From: Rhynchonema sp. JSB1_4
Taxonomy: Eukaryota; Nematoda; Chromadorea; Monhysterida; Xyalidae
Assembly (NCBI GenBank): GCA_030248065.1
Contig: JASAMV010001601.1
Location: 1-64,000, forward strand
Length of the DNA stretch: 64,000 nucleotides
Reading direction: 5' to 3'
Shown here: positions 21,137 to 32,689 of the stretch, in pieces
Layout: each line of letters begins with the position of its first letter
How positions within the stretch are numbered: position 1 is the stretch's first letter
Position numbers and translations under genes: made by a program
Notes under the pieces: generated by a model
Databases searched by the model: none
Told to the model about the DNA's origin: nothing
Seen by the model: only the letters and a program-made list of their open reading frames with translations

Positions 21137-22091
21137 ACAACACACGTCCTGTGGAGCCCATCGAGCGGCTTTATAAACACCTTTTATGGGAAAGTTCTCA
21201 AGTTTCCGAAATAAGGTGTTTTGAATAATTACACATGTACTTTGGAGCACAACAGCTCAGCGGGCGGCTTATAAACACCTTTCATGGGAAATTTCTCAAG
21301 TTTCCGAAATAAGGTGTTAAGAAGAACAACACACGTCCTATGGAGCACAACAGCCCAACGGGCGGTTTCATAAACACCGTTTACGGAAAATTTCTCAAGT
21401 TTCCGAAATAAGGTGATAAGAAGAAGAACACACGACCTGTAGAGCCTATCGAGCGGCTTTATAGACACCTTTTAGGTCAAATTTCTCAAGTTTTCCCCAT
21501 TTGGAAAAAAATTCTCCATAAAAAGGCGATTATTACAGATTTTAGGCCTAAAAATGCCCATTTTAGGCCTGGGGGCAGGCGCACCATGGAGGGGGAACAG
21601 GCGTACCCGAAGGAGGCCCCCTCCCCCAGGAACTGCACTTTTCGGACGATTTTCCTAATAAGCCCCATGAGGCTTTCTTTATGATTTATATTGCTCACTG
21701 CTCACAGATTTTTATGGAGATTTTTTCAAAATGGGGAAAACTTGAGAAATTTGCCATAGAAGGTGTCTATAAAGCCGCTCGATAGGCTCCACAGGTCGTG
21801 TGTTGTTCTTCTTAACACCTTATTTCGAAAACTTGAGAAATTTTCCGTAAACGGTGTTTATGAAACCGCCCGTTGGGCTGTTGTGCTCCATAGGACGTGT
21901 GTGTTCTTCTTAACACCTTATTTCAGAAACTTGAGAAATTTCCCATGAAAGGTGTTTATAAGCCGCACGCTGAGCTGTTGTGCTCCAAAGTACATGTGTA
22001 ATTATTCAAAACACCTTATTTCGGAAACTTGAGAACTTTCCCATAAAAGGTGTTTATAAAGCCGCTCGATGGGCTCCACAGGACGTGTGTT
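21137..22091. repeat. Large inverted repeat within the satellite
   Basis: Monomers run forward to about 21505, then a spacer of about 216 bp, then the same monomers in reverse order and orientation from 21722 to at least 22091. The corresponding diagnostic variants (AATAATTACACATGTAC, CCAACGGGCGG, ATAGACACCTTTTAGG) occur in mirrored order. The inverted stretch continues to about 22240, where forward orientation resumes. Confidence 0.8.
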
Positions 22092-22394
22092 GCTCTTCTT
22101 AACACCTTATTTCGGAAACTTGAGAAATTTCCCATAAAAGGTGTTTATAAGCCGCCCGCTGGGCTGCTGTGCTCCACAGGACGTGTGTTGCTCTTCTTAG
22201 CACCTTATTTCGGAAATTTGAGAAATTTCCCAAAAAAGGACATATGTACTTTGGAGCACAACAACCCAGCGGGCGGCTTATAAACACCTTTTACGGGAAA
22301 TTTCTCAAGTTTCCGAAATAAGGTGTTAAGAAGAACAACACACGTCCTGTTGAGCCCATCGAGCGGCTTTATAAACACCTTTTATGGGAAAAAC

Positions 22395-22660
22395 TACTGT
22401 ACCAGGATGGAGCGTCAACACAATCGACATTCCACGAAGCATTACACTGCAAACTGAAAAGCCGGTGACCCCACAAACACCGAAACCAAGCGGTCAACAG
22501 GCTGATGCAAGCCATTTTCACCGCCTGAATTTCGGGATTGACTTCATTGTGCATCAAGATCTGTCTGACGCACCTTTTTGACGCACGTTGACGCGTCTTG
22601 ATGCCTCATGATATTTTTCTCTTATACTCCTGCATCATGATTAATCATTGTGCGTCAAAA
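22395..22660. repeat. Dispersed repeat with TGACGCA motifs, copy 1
   Basis: Matches 31745-31985 (AATCGACATTC..ACGAA, CCAAGCGGTCAACAG, GCCATTTTCACCGCCTGAAT, TTTTTCTCTTATACTCCTGC). It contains repeated TTTTGACGCA and CATCATGA motifs. It may be a non-autonomous element; ends are unclear. Confidence 0.5.
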
Positions 22661-22914
22661 TGCTTCACGGGTATTTTTTCTTGTGCATAATAACTTGAAT
22701 GCGAATCAACAAAAAACGGTCAAAAACAATGATTTCCAAACACAAGAAAGCATGCGCGCCGTGCTGGATCACCTAATTTCTGTTTTTGCACGAAGTCTGT
22801 ACTTAAGTACAGAATTCGCTGTAGCGATATATTAGTTATAACGACAGTTTTCGTGTTGTCCCGTTGATATCTCTACAACGAATAGTGACTGTATCACTCG
22901 TGCAATGCTTTATA

Positions 22915-25110
22915 TCTCGTTCAACTCACCCCTTCGTTAATACAGCCAATGAAGTCACCTGTCAGAAAGTGTCAGCAACTGTAGCAAAAAGTACTCGATG
23001 CTCCTACCTGCAAGGTGAGCCACATTGGTCGCTTCTCAGCTCAGATTACCCACGTACACATCCAATTAATTTCACTTTTGGTCAGTCAATAATTAATCGG
23101 CCTTAATCGGATCAACAGAAAAACGCAGACACAACACAAGATGACGTCTAGATCCTCCCCAGAGCTTTATGAGCACCAACCAATGTTTTTAAAGTAGTCA
23201 TCAAGCAACAAGGTTGTCGTTTCGTTACAACAATTACTAATCCATAATTCTAAAAGCTGGATTTTTTCGATTCATTTAAGATTTGCAACAGGGAGGTCGG
23301 TTGGCTGATCCTATTGTTGTCAACGCAAGTGACAGTGAGTCGTGCAAACGCAGCTATGGCTGGATGTCGGCTATGCAAAAACGCAACGCACCTGGGATGC
23401 GTGGGGTTGCCTGAACACACTTGGACATTAGCGTTGACGACAACAGATATATTCTGATGCGAGTTTGCACCAACCACGAGGCAGTTGCGTTGGCAACATC
23501 GGATTAAAGCCGTGAAGCTTACGAATCGTATTATAAAATGATCGTGAAACTCCTGATCAGTTTCATTCCCGCTACAGTAGCATAGTTGACAGGCACTCAT
23601 TTGTACGTGCCTTTACTGTCTCGGAGTGTTATCGAAATGAATCTTCAAATGGACTATTTAGTTCGATGTGCATATTCGCATTAGTAATGAGAATACGCAC
23701 CTCGAACTAGGCATATTTGGGATATGTTTTATGACTTTTCGCCAGAATTAATGACGAAATCCCAGGGCATTGCCGGTGACTGTTCTAAATGGCATTGCAA
23801 AGGTCTTTACTTTCCAGTGGTCGCATATCGCAAATGCACAACAATATGGCTAATAGTGGCAAGCACAATATGACCAGCAGCAAGCGAGTGCTGTCAATCG
23901 CAGTCCCGCTGTGTCTGCTCGTGTCCCAAAGCGCAGTGGGAGCTTCGCCCGTCGCTTGTGTGCCGATGGCTGGTGGCGGATGTCAACCGTGGCAGCGCGC
24001 GCAGGCACTGGCGTTCGTGAAACTGTTCAGACAACATTACTATCAGAGTTCGTTTGGTTTACGACATGTTGGCAAATTGGGTTCTGACGTTTTGACAAAT
24101 TCGATTGGATTTCCAGAACCACACGAATCGATTCCAATGGCCACGGAAACGCCGCGTGCTGTCAAACCGGTATCTCGCCTCTTCTCCGGGCTGAAACCTG
24201 GTTGGGGAAACAGCCGTAGTCTAAGCCATGGCTTGTGGGAAAGATCCCACGCACAGCAGCTGATGCCATTATTCTGAATAGATCGTTTTGTGATCTTTGC
24301 TCTGTTTACTGGTTCTCTAGAGCAGTTCTGTATTCCAACTGTGGATGTGTGTGATAAGCTAAGGCATCAACTGAAAACAAGCATTACTTTTTCCTTTATG
24401 CCACCAATCACGTGATCAGTATTGTTGGTCTTTGAACTGCTGATTCTTCGATGCTCATATGATACATACATATACGTCGCGTGCTGTCTGTTGTGCGGCG
24501 TATTGCTCAGGTTGTGATTTCAGCTTTAATAACCCAACCAGCAAAAAATACAGCAATACCGAGAAGTGTAATATTATCAGGAGTGTCCATTGCGATTTCC
24601 AATCGTGCCTGATATGTCTACCTTGCTACTCTGGACACTTTCTTCTTCACTGTCAAAACGTTTCGTTTGGATCAGTGCTGCTGATGCCATCAATGGAACA
24701 CGATTAGCACGTGCTAGGAAGCCGAAACAAAGCAATAGCGCATGTTATATTTCTCGTCGTTAGTCCACAGAAAAGTTTCCCCAAATAATAGCCCAGGGCT
24801 CTTAGTTGGCAGTTTCCACGAATGAGAGCCCTCTTGGGAATTCGGAATTCTCTTGTACCGCATAAATTGTGTAACAGTGTGTCAATGAGAGGGTTACCGT
24901 AACATTTACGATGATGTTAATGTATAAATTAAAGTTTCGCCAACTGGAGCCCTTGATTGGGGATGTGCTCGCTTCTTGGCACCAATGGCAGTTACTAATT
25001 ACCATTTTGGGATCAGTAACGTGTTTGTGTTGTCTGTCCTCCTACGCTGGTACTAATAATTACATGGGAGCCATGTTCGGTTCAATTAGTATTTTATGAC
25101 AGCAATATAT
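22915..25110 (+). repeat. Duplicated segment carrying secreted-protein gene 1
   Basis: Aligns in order with 26845-29860: the same 5' flank, gene body and 3' flank, with small indels and a transposon only in the second copy. A partial third copy lies between them (25440-26210). Confidence 0.8.
23870..24277 (+). CDS. Small secreted, prohormone-like protein, paralogue 1
   Basis: From ATG 23870 the 135-residue product begins MTSSKR and a hydrophobic stretch VLSIAVPLCLLVSQSAVG, a typical signal peptide with likely cleavage before ASPVAC. The mature part has a close cysteine pair (CVPMAGGGC), an aromatic/basic stretch (LFRQHYYQSSFGLRH) and a C-terminal GLKPGWG..QQLMPLF. An upstream in-frame ATG at 23789 is unlikely to be the start, because a one-base difference puts it out of frame in the paralogue at 28525. 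Small size, a signal peptide and two cysteines suggest a peptide hormone precursor or secreted effector. I do not recognise the family. Confidence 0.6.
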   Translation: MTSSKRVLSIAVPLCLLVSQSAVGASPVACVPMAGGGCQPWQRAQALAFVKLFRQHYYQSSFGLRHVGKLGSDVLTNSIGFPEPHESIPMATETPRAVKPVSRLFSGLKPGWGNSRSLSHGLWERSHAQQLMPLF

Positions 25111-25644
25111 GTGGGTGTGCATGTACTACCTACCGTATTTAAATAACTTAGGAGGGTCGATGATATCTTATTTTCAATTTTTGACCCCCCTAGCTCGGCC
25201 AGTCCAGTGGGTAGGTTGATTGCAGGCTTTTTTGGTGGTACAGTGGGTTGATTGCAGACCTTGGTAGCTACACCAATGGTGGCATAAACACTAATGGTTG
25301 CCCAGTCACTGAGTTTCAAAGTATCCCGATTGATATTTCGATTAACCTTTTCACGAATAGTTACAAAACTGCTCTTGATCATTTGTGGTGTGGTCAACTG
25401 GAAACCTTTTGCATGCATTCACGTGGGTCTCCTTTGTACCCGTAGCTCGATACACCGACAACGTTCATTTGTACTGCATGAGGTATACCGTACCAAGCTA
25501 TTTTATATCTGTATGCGAAAATGAATGGAAATACCACTGCATTAGCGGTGACTGTTGAAAACAATGTGGCCAAGTTTACTTTTAGTGGCGGTGACATATT
25601 GCAAACACACAACAATTGCTAATAGTATTAAGCACCATAGTAGC

Positions 25645-26110
25645 ATGATCAGTAGCACCAAGCGAGTGCTGTCAATCGTAGTCCCTTTGTGTCTGCTCGT
25701 GTCCCAATGCGCAGTGGCAGCTTCGCCCGTCGCTTGTGTGCCGATGGCTGGTGGCAGATGTCAACCGTGGCAGCGCGCGCAGGCACTGGCGTTCCTGAAT
25801 CTGTTCAGACAGCATTACTATCAGAGTTGGTTTGATTAACGATAGGAGCTTTATTTATTTATTTGAAGTTCAGCACCTTTAGTGGACGGTCAATGCGCCC
25901 GAAGGCTAATTGGCAAATCCTGTTCAACAAGATCACGCTTTCACAGTAACTACGATGTATCCTGATTCTTACATACAGAGCCACATCAATCGATCGTTAT
26001 AACGAGGGCAGAGTGCCGCGTGCTGACAAGCCTGTTTATCATCGCTTCTTGTTGCTGGAACCGGGAAGGGGAAGCTGGGAGGCTCCTGCCTGGGGTAAAT
26101 AAACTCGTTT
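25645..26110 (+). pseudogene. Secreted, prohormone-like protein, paralogue 2 (truncated)
   Basis: The signal peptide and cysteine pair are kept (ATG 25645 to about 25835). Where the paralogues read FGLRH, this copy has FD followed by a stop at 25837, giving 64 residues. The downstream DNA to about 26110 still resembles the rest of the gene but with indels (GCCGCGTGCTGACAAGCC..). This is a broken copy unless the short form is functional. Confidence 0.65.
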
Positions 26111-26973
26111 TCACATATGCCAGTACGTTATCAAGCTCTCCAAACAACGTGGCGACCATGCGGTGGAGTGCCAGAATTTTGTGCGCCAATTTGTGGGAAA
26201 TAGAAGTCTAGAATCCGCATTACGTAATCAGCTTTACTTTGCTCTGTAAGCTACTGGAATCTTCAATGCTCAAAAATCTTGTTGTACTGCGTGGCGTGTT
26301 GTACAAATTGTTGACCTGGTATGTGATAAGTAGAGCAAATGTTACAAACCTTAGCTATTTTAGCGAAACTGTTCAACATTCCTATAAAAGACGGGTATTT
26401 TTGCAGTCTTTTTTGTATCGGGTATAGGTATGTATGTATACGTGTGCAGTACGCAATGACAGCGTCGTGTTTCACATGCCTGGAATAATAAAAAGAAGAA
26501 GAAAAAGATAAATAAGTGGAATATTATCAAGCGTCAATTGCAAACAGATCCACTCGAAGCGAATAAGCACGTTAGTTGGTGGTTGCCTTGTTTTTACCCT
26601 CGGAGAGGTTCGATTAAGTCTCGCGTGGTGAACAATAACGCACACGCTTGCGTGTTACGGAAACCCAGTCCGATTTGGACGTGCGGCATTTCCAACACAT
26701 TTTTGCGCACCAAAATTAAACGCGGACACGTTCCCACCAACTTTCCAGTGAGTTTTCATCTTAACCGTAGGTATAGTTACACTACTTTATCTGTCGTGCT
26801 GGTCTTCCACTGCCCTTTCCACCCAACTTTCACCTCAACTTTCCACTCTACTCACCCTTTCGTTAATACCAGCCAATGAAGTCACCGGTCAGAAACTGTC
26901 AGCAACTGTCGCAAAAATCACTCGATGCTCCTAAGCTGCTGGTGAGCTACATTGGTCTCTTCTCAGCTCAGAT

Positions 26974-27727
26974 CAGGGTTGGGTTAAAAAAAAGTAAAAG
27001 TTAAAAAAAAATTTTTGAAAAAATTTAGCCACTTTTTCGGTTTTTAAAAATTAGAAAAGTAAGTTCACTTTTTTTATTATTTCACCACTTTTTACTATTT
27101 CCCCTTTTTTTGTTGTGAAATGCATGTTTTCATGCATGTTTCTGCTCGTTGTTTCTCAAAAAATCGCCTGCGGCGCTTGTATTTCGCATCGCTACAATGT
27201 CATTACAACGTTAGACAGTCCGTGGCTCTACTAAATTACCTAAGTAGCCGTCATTATGTGCGCATTCAGTTCTTCCAGCTAGTCAAACCTGCTTGAAGTC
27301 TAAAATTATCGTTCCGAGACCGCGGGTCATGCAGCTGTTTTCATGCAACTTCATTAAAAAATGTGCCAATCATTTACCTTTCCCGTGACAGGCCTTCACT
27401 TTTTATTCTACAATCTACCGTACATATGTATGTAGGTACATATGGTGGACAGACTATCCCCAACGCGAATTGTCACGTTATCTGGCTCATCGTAAAAAAG
27501 TTCACCTCGCTACTGCCCGTTTGTGAACACAACTGGTCGGTGTCAACTATTCCTATTCCATATTCTCAAGTACAATAAAAAAATACATACAAAAAATTTC
27601 GACAATTTTTCACATTGAGAACCGAAATTTTTGTGGAACGGAATAAAAAAAGCAAATCTTAAAAAAATTTAAAAATTCAAAAAAGTTAAAAAAAGTTCGA
27701 CAATAAAAAATTTTTAATCTTACCCTG
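26974..27727. mobile_element. hAT-type non-autonomous element, 754 bp
   Basis: Starts CAGGGTTGGGTTAAA and ends with the inverted TTAATCTTACCCTG, flanked by perfect 8-bp copies of GCTCAGAT (26966-26973 and 27728-27735). It splits the 5' flank of the second secreted-protein copy. The interior (GCCTGCGGCGCTTG.., AAACATGCATG-type text) is shared with 41811-42576 and 46682-47476. No transposase is encoded. Confidence 0.85.
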
Positions 27728-28524
27728 GCTCAGATTAGCCAAGTACACATCCAAATTTCAATTTTGGTCAGTCAATAATTAATCGGCTTCAATCGGATCA
27801 GCAGAAAAACACAGACACAACACAAGATGACGTCTAGATCCCTCCAGGGAGCTCCCTAAAGCTTTATGAGCACCAACTAATGTTAGTCAACAAGCAACAA
27901 GGTGGTCGTTTCGTTTCAGCAATTACTAATCATTAATTTGCAAAGCTGGATATTTTCCACCCATTTAAGATTTGCATCATTGAGGTCGGTTGGCTGATCC
28001 TATTGTTGTCAACGCAAGTGACAGTGAGTCGTGCAAACGCAGCTATGGCTGGATGCAACACACCTGCGATGCGTGGGGTTGCCTGAACACTAGCGTTGAC
28101 GCCGACATTCTGCTGCGAGTTCGCACTAACCCCGAGGCAGTTTCGTTGGCAACATCGGATTAAAGCCGTGAAGCTTACGAATCGTATTATAAAATGATGG
28201 TGCAACTCCTGATCAGTTTCATTCCCGCTACAGTAGCCTTGTTGGCAGGTACTCATTTGTACGTGCCTTTACTGTCTCGGAGTGTTATCGGGATGTCTTC
28301 AAATAGAATCTTTAGTTCGATGTGCATATTCGCATTAGTGATGAGAATACGCACCTCGAACTGGGCATATTTGGGACTTATTTTATGACTTTTCGCCTGA
28401 ATTAATGTCGAAATCCCAGTGCATTGCCGGTGACTGTTGTAAATGGCGTTGCAAAAGGTCTTTACTTTCCAGTGGTCACATATCGCAAATACACAACAAT
28501 ATGGCCAATAGTGGCAAGCACCAT

Positions 28525-28932
28525 ATGACCAGCAGCAAGCGAGTGCTGTCAATCGCAGTCCCCTTGTGTCTGCTCGTGTCCCAATGCGCAGTGGCAGCTT
28601 CGCCCGTCGCTTGTGTGCCGATGGCTGGTGGCGGATGTCAATCGTGGCAGCGCGCGCAGGCAGTGGCGTTCCTGAAACTGTTCAGACAACATTACTATCA
28701 GAGTTGGTTTGGTTTACGACATATTGGCAAATTGGGTTCTGACGTTTTGACAAATTCGATTGGATTTCCAGAACCACACGAATCGATTCTAATGACCACG
28801 GAAACGCCGCGTGCTGTCAAACCGGTATCTCGTCTCTTCACCGGGCTGAAACCTGGTTGGGGAAACGGCCGTAGTCTAAGCCATGGCTTGGGGGAAAGAT
28901 CCCACGTACAGCAGCTGATGCCATTATTCTGA
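28525..28932 (+). CDS. Small secreted, prohormone-like protein, paralogue 3
   Basis: 135 residues from ATG 28525, the same length as paralogue 1. The signal peptide is MTSSKR plus VLSIAVPLCLLVSQCAVA with probable cleavage AVA|ASP. The mature region has CVPMAGGGC, QRAQAVAFLKLFRQHYY, SWFGLRHIGKLG and KPGWG, and ends QQLMPLF. Differences from paralogue 1 are mostly conservative or silent and there is no frame damage, which suggests selection or recent duplication. Neither copy shows classical dibasic-flanked repeats, so a single-peptide precursor or other small secreted factor is as likely as a neuropeptide. Confidence 0.6.
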   Translation: MTSSKRVLSIAVPLCLLVSQCAVAASPVACVPMAGGGCQSWQRAQAVAFLKLFRQHYYQSWFGLRHIGKLGSDVLTNSIGFPEPHESILMTTETPRAVKPVSRLFTGLKPGWGNGRSLSHGLGERSHVQQLMPLF

Positions 28933-28944
28933 ATAGATCGTTTT

Positions 28945-30090
28945 GTGATCTTTGCTCTGTTTACTGGTTCTCTAGAGCAGTTCTGTATTCCAACTGTGGA
29001 TGTGTGTGATAAGCTAAGGCATCAACTGAAAACAAGCATTACTTTTTCCTTTATGCCACCAATCACGAAATCAGTATTGTTGGTCTTTGAACTGCTGAAT
29101 CTTCGAAGCTCATGTAATACATTATACGTCGCGTGCTGTCTGTTGTGTGGCGTATTGCTCAGGTTGTGATTTCAAGCTTTAATAACACAACCAGTAAAAA
29201 ATACAGCAATACCGAGAAGTGAAATAGTGTCCATTACGATTTCCAATCGTGCCTGATATGTCTACTTGCTACTCTAGACACTTTCTTCTTCACTGTCAAG
29301 GCGTTTCGTTTGGATCGGTGCTGCTGATGCCAGAAATGGTACACGATTCGCACGTGCTGTGAAACCGAAACAAAGCAATAGCGCATGTTATGTTTCTCGT
29401 CGTCAACAGAAAAAGTTTCCCCAAATAATAACCCAGGGCTCTTAGTTGGCAGTTTCCACGAATGAGAGCCCTCTTGGGAATTCGAAATTCTAATGTGCCA
29501 CATAAATTGTGTAACAGTGTGTATAATGATTACCATTTTGGGATCAGTGACGTGTTTGGGTTGTCTGTCCTCCCACGCTGGTATTCATGTTACCCAAATC
29601 CGGTTGACTATTATAACAGCACTGTCTAAGGTGATAAAAAGGACTACCGTAACATTTGCGATGATGTTAATCTATTCTGGAAAGTTTCGCCAACTACACA
29701 AAAAATGGAGCCCTTGATTGGGGATGAGCTCCGCTTCTTGGCACCAATGGCAGTTACTAATTACAATTTTGGGATCAGTAACGTCCTCCTACGCTGGTAC
29801 TTATAATTACATGGGAGCCATAATCGGTTTAATTAGTATTTTATGACAGCAATGTGTGTATGTGTCCATGTACCTACCGTATTAGGAGGGTCGATGATAT
29901 CTCATTTTCAATTTTTGACCTTGCTCGGCCAGTACAGTGGGCAGGTTGATTACATGCCCTTTTTGGTGGTACAGTAAGTTGATTGTAGGTCTGGGTAGCT
30001 ACACCACTGGTGGCATCCAACCCAGAGGTATGGATAAACTAACCAGCGATCCATCGACATTTATTTGATTCCTTTCATCTGGTAGAAACC
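28945..30090. other. 3' flank of secreted-protein gene 3
   Basis: Follows 24290-25110 closely, with a small internal rearrangement around 29520-29700 where CAGTGACGTGTTTGGG is repeated. No further gene recognised. Confidence 0.35.
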
Positions 30091-30328
30091 AACTGCTAAA
30101 GTTGAGCGGCCGTGTTGTTGTTGTCGTCGGACGACGTTGGCCCGTTGGTGACCGGATTGATGGACATTTTGGACCCAAGAAATTATAATTAACAGATAAT
30201 TCACAAACAATCCACGTTCAACTGCCGAGCAGGTAGCCAGTCAATTTTGATTTGTGCATCAAGATGAAATGAAACGCCAAATCCAGTGTCTGTCCAGCCC
30301 AGTCGAGAGTTCTTCAGAACGGCGCTGT

Positions 30329-30640
30329 GGCTGAGGAGGGGTAGGTCAAGTATCTCCCCCTCGCCGGGACGGTATGTGGCCACTGTCCCCCAGCGCTCAG
30401 GTAGGGTATCTCCCCCTCTCGGGAACGGTATCTCCCCCAAATTTTTCTCAAATTTCACAACGAAACCTTTTGTCTAAAATGGCTAAAAAGCGGGCCAAAA
30501 TCGACAAAAAGTACAAAAATTTGAGATTTATGTACATTTTAACCCATATAAATTGAATTCCCACGACACTAGTATGGCACAGTATCTTCCCCCTAAAATT
30601 TCTTCCCCGTTCCCACCCATCGCCAAACCGGATACCCCCA
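30329..30640. repeat. Conserved-core repeat module with GTATCTCCCCC motifs
   Basis: Repeated (G)GTATCTCCCCC units flank a core with AAAATGGCTAAAAAG and CAAAATCGACAAAAAG and a ..ATTTATGTACATTTTAACCC.. stretch. The same order is found at 63520-63720, where the core keeps GGGCGCTCCGCGCGATTTATG. The two copies define one family. Confidence 0.6.
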
Positions 30641-31284
30641 AAAATCGTTTTTCTGATCGAGGCAGTGAATGAACTAGGATCAAAGTGCCAAGGCAGTGTC
30701 GTACTTTGTGATGGCCGTCAAGTTTCGATGCTATAATTGGAGAAAATAAGCATTTACCTCTTTCTTTGATGCTACAAATGGGCAAAACAAGGCTGGACGA
30801 ACGTCCAGCAGTGCTGTCAAAGTACTGGGCACACCGGCTCGGCGGGCTAGCCAACACATACCTAAAACCATTGAAGAAACCATCTTATGAAACTGATTGC
30901 TCGCTTAATGCGGCCATTGCTTGGAATCAAACTCAGTTTCGTTTCGTACGGACTCAAACACAACGGTTTCGTTTCATATGGACTTAATGTGTTTTATTTC
31001 GACTCAGTTACGTTTAGTTTTGACCCTGGCTCAGTTCCAAAAAAGTGAGTCTGGTGTCCAAAGGAAAATTTCGTGTTTGTTTCGTTTGGGCTCAAGTTCA
31101 ACCTTAGCATGGACTCATGCGCAGTTTTGTCGCTCTGGCCCAATTTTGGCAGACTCAGGTTCGTTTATTTCTGGACTGAGTTTCTGGATCAAGTCTTTTC
31201 TGGTGCCTATTTCTATGAGCAGCGCGCGTTTTTTGCGCTTTTAAGAATTTTTGGTCGAACCTTGGCCTTTTTGAATGAAAAATG

Positions 31285-31560
31285 GGTATCTTGAGGGCAA
31301 AAATCGGGGTACCAGAGCGGGGGGGGGCGGTGGTAGGGTGCCAGAGTGGGGCGGGTTGGTGGGTTGGGTACCACGTCGGGGCGGGTGGGGTACCCTTCGG
31401 GGACCCTCTCAGGTACCAGCCACAGCACTGCCACCAGGAATACAGGCCCAAAATGGGGGCAGTTAATCAATAGAGCCCCTCCCCCCGGAATACAGCCCGA
31501 GGTGCGGACCGCGCCAGGCCGGCTCGGTTGACACAGTTGGTCTAAAATTCCAGGTCGGCC
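31285..31560. repeat. G-rich repeat module with GGTACCAGAG/GGGGTACC motifs
   Basis: A G-rich region with several GGGTGCCAGAG, GGTACCACG and GGGGTACC motifs. Frames open on both strands through it are low-complexity Gly/Pro and not genes. It resembles the motif-rich arms of other modules here. Confidence 0.4.
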
Positions 31561-31744
31561 CGGCCCGCCTCGGCCCGACCCTCTGAATCTCCGGCCTTGC
31601 CCGACTGCGACCTCCGAGAGCCCCCTGTATTTTAGTTTATCACGTCGTTTATGACGAAAGGTGATTTTTTCTGATCGAGGCAGTGGAATTAATAGCCCCC
31701 CCGCCACTCGGAGATCTCCCCCCTTGGGTCCCTGGCGGAACTTC

Positions 31745-31985
31745 ATAATCGACATTCGACGAAACATTACGCCGCCAATTCAAAAGTGGTGACACCACAA
31801 ACACTGAAACCAAGCGGTCAACAGACTGACGCAAGCCATTTTCACCGCCTGAATTTTGGGATTGACTCCATTGACTCCGGCGAACTTTTTTGACGCATCA
31901 TGAAGCTTTTTGACGCCTCATGATGTTTTTCTCTTATACTCCTGCATCATGAAGCATCATAGTGCGTCATAATGCTTCAGCAGAA
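31745..31985. repeat. Dispersed repeat with TGACGCA motifs, copy 2
   Basis: Partner of 22395-22660, with the same order of blocks and similar TTTTGACGC/CATCATGA repeats. Confidence 0.5.
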
Positions 31986-32204
31986 TTTTTTCCTTGTCTA
32001 GGGGCAAACTTTAACGTGGCCGTGAAACACCATGAAGCAACCAATCGGCTCGTCAGATTAGGGTCGAGTAACACGATGTCCAGCTTTGTTTAGATATACT
32101 ACACCCAAGACCAAGCGCGGTCGAAGGGTTGTTGACCAGCAGCTTTACACCCGGAACCACCAGAAAAGCCAATGAAAATGAGCGCATATGACTCGCGAAA
32201 CTAA

Positions 32205-32600
32205 CCGCATATGAAACAGCATCGACAAACTCAGCTCGGAAAATGTCATTCTGTCCAGTTGCTGTGCGTTTTCTGTTCAATATTGTGCGCAACGAAACCC
32301 AACCTGAAAACACAGGTGCTAAGAATGCACACAGACCGACAAACATTCAACTGCACTCAGTGTTCAAATAATACGTTCAAAACGGGAACAGAACTGCAAC
32401 GTTAGTTATTGATTGACTCCGATCACCTGCCATTCAAGTGTTCACAGCGTGGTACAACATTCAAACAATCGGCTGCACTTCATCAGCATCACGACAAAAA
32501 AGTTCACTCTGACGTCAAGCCGCCCAAATGCACTCAATGTAACTTTCTGCCACTGCTGGGGACCTGGGAAAGCTTTTTCGACGAAAAAAATGAGTGATTA
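32205..32600 (+). pseudogene. C2H2 zinc-finger relic at the left end of the main array
   Basis: Remains of four to five fingers (CVFCSILCATKPNLKTQVLRMH, CTQCSNNTFKTGTELQ, CSQRGTTFKQSAALHQHH, CTQCNFLPLLGTWESF) with a stop near 32404. The last part matches the modified tail CTQCDFLPPLGTRESF of B3-B6, so this is a decayed array member. Confidence 0.65.
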
Positions 32601-32689
32601 TTTTGCCCTTAAATTGTTCAACAAAATTATGTGTTGTCGAGTTCGCAAAGCAGTTGGATGACATCAGGAACAGCTTGACGCCTGCTTGG

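Larger units (their letters stand above)
15930..22390. repeat. Satellite array of 91-99 bp monomers with higher-order structure
   Basis: The monomer contains TTTCCGAAATAAGGTGTTAA, AGAACAACACACGTCCT, a C/G-rich GCGGGCGGCTTATAAACACC and TTTTATGGGAAATTTCTCAAG. Distances between successive AAATAAGG marks from 16541 are 98, 91, 91, 98, 99, 98, 91, 91, 98 and 99 bases. The five-monomer pattern thus repeats every 477 bp, and a larger block recurs after 1,980 bp. About 50-60 monomers are present. The many small ORFs in the array (HRTCVVLLNTLF.. and similar) are by-products of the repeat. Confidence 0.9.
26845..29860 (+). repeat. Duplicated segment carrying secreted-protein gene 3
   Basis: Second full copy of the segment described at 22915. 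Removing the 754-bp transposon and one 8-bp duplication restores its alignment with the first copy. Confidence 0.75.

Noticed and set aside
16841..22283. Many 60-96-codon frames on both strands in the satellite (HRTCVVLLNTLFRKLEK.. and MSSEQYISQTEPHG..)
   Set aside because: They follow the 91-99-bp repeat exactly, change frame with monomer length and are mirrored in the inverted segment. They are by-products of the repeat.
15900..22390. CRISPR-like array
   Set aside because: Repeats are 91-99 bp with no unique spacers between them, and the context is animal; it is a satellite.
30096..30167. Short minus-strand frame beginning MSINPVTNGP with an Asp/Asn-rich stretch
   Set aside because: Only 23 codons with no splice signals or second copy; not enough to call an exon.
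31213..31767. 184-codon minus-strand frame in the G-rich region
   Set aside because: Pro/Gly/Arg-rich translation of GGGG-type repeats; overlapping frames are open on the other strand.
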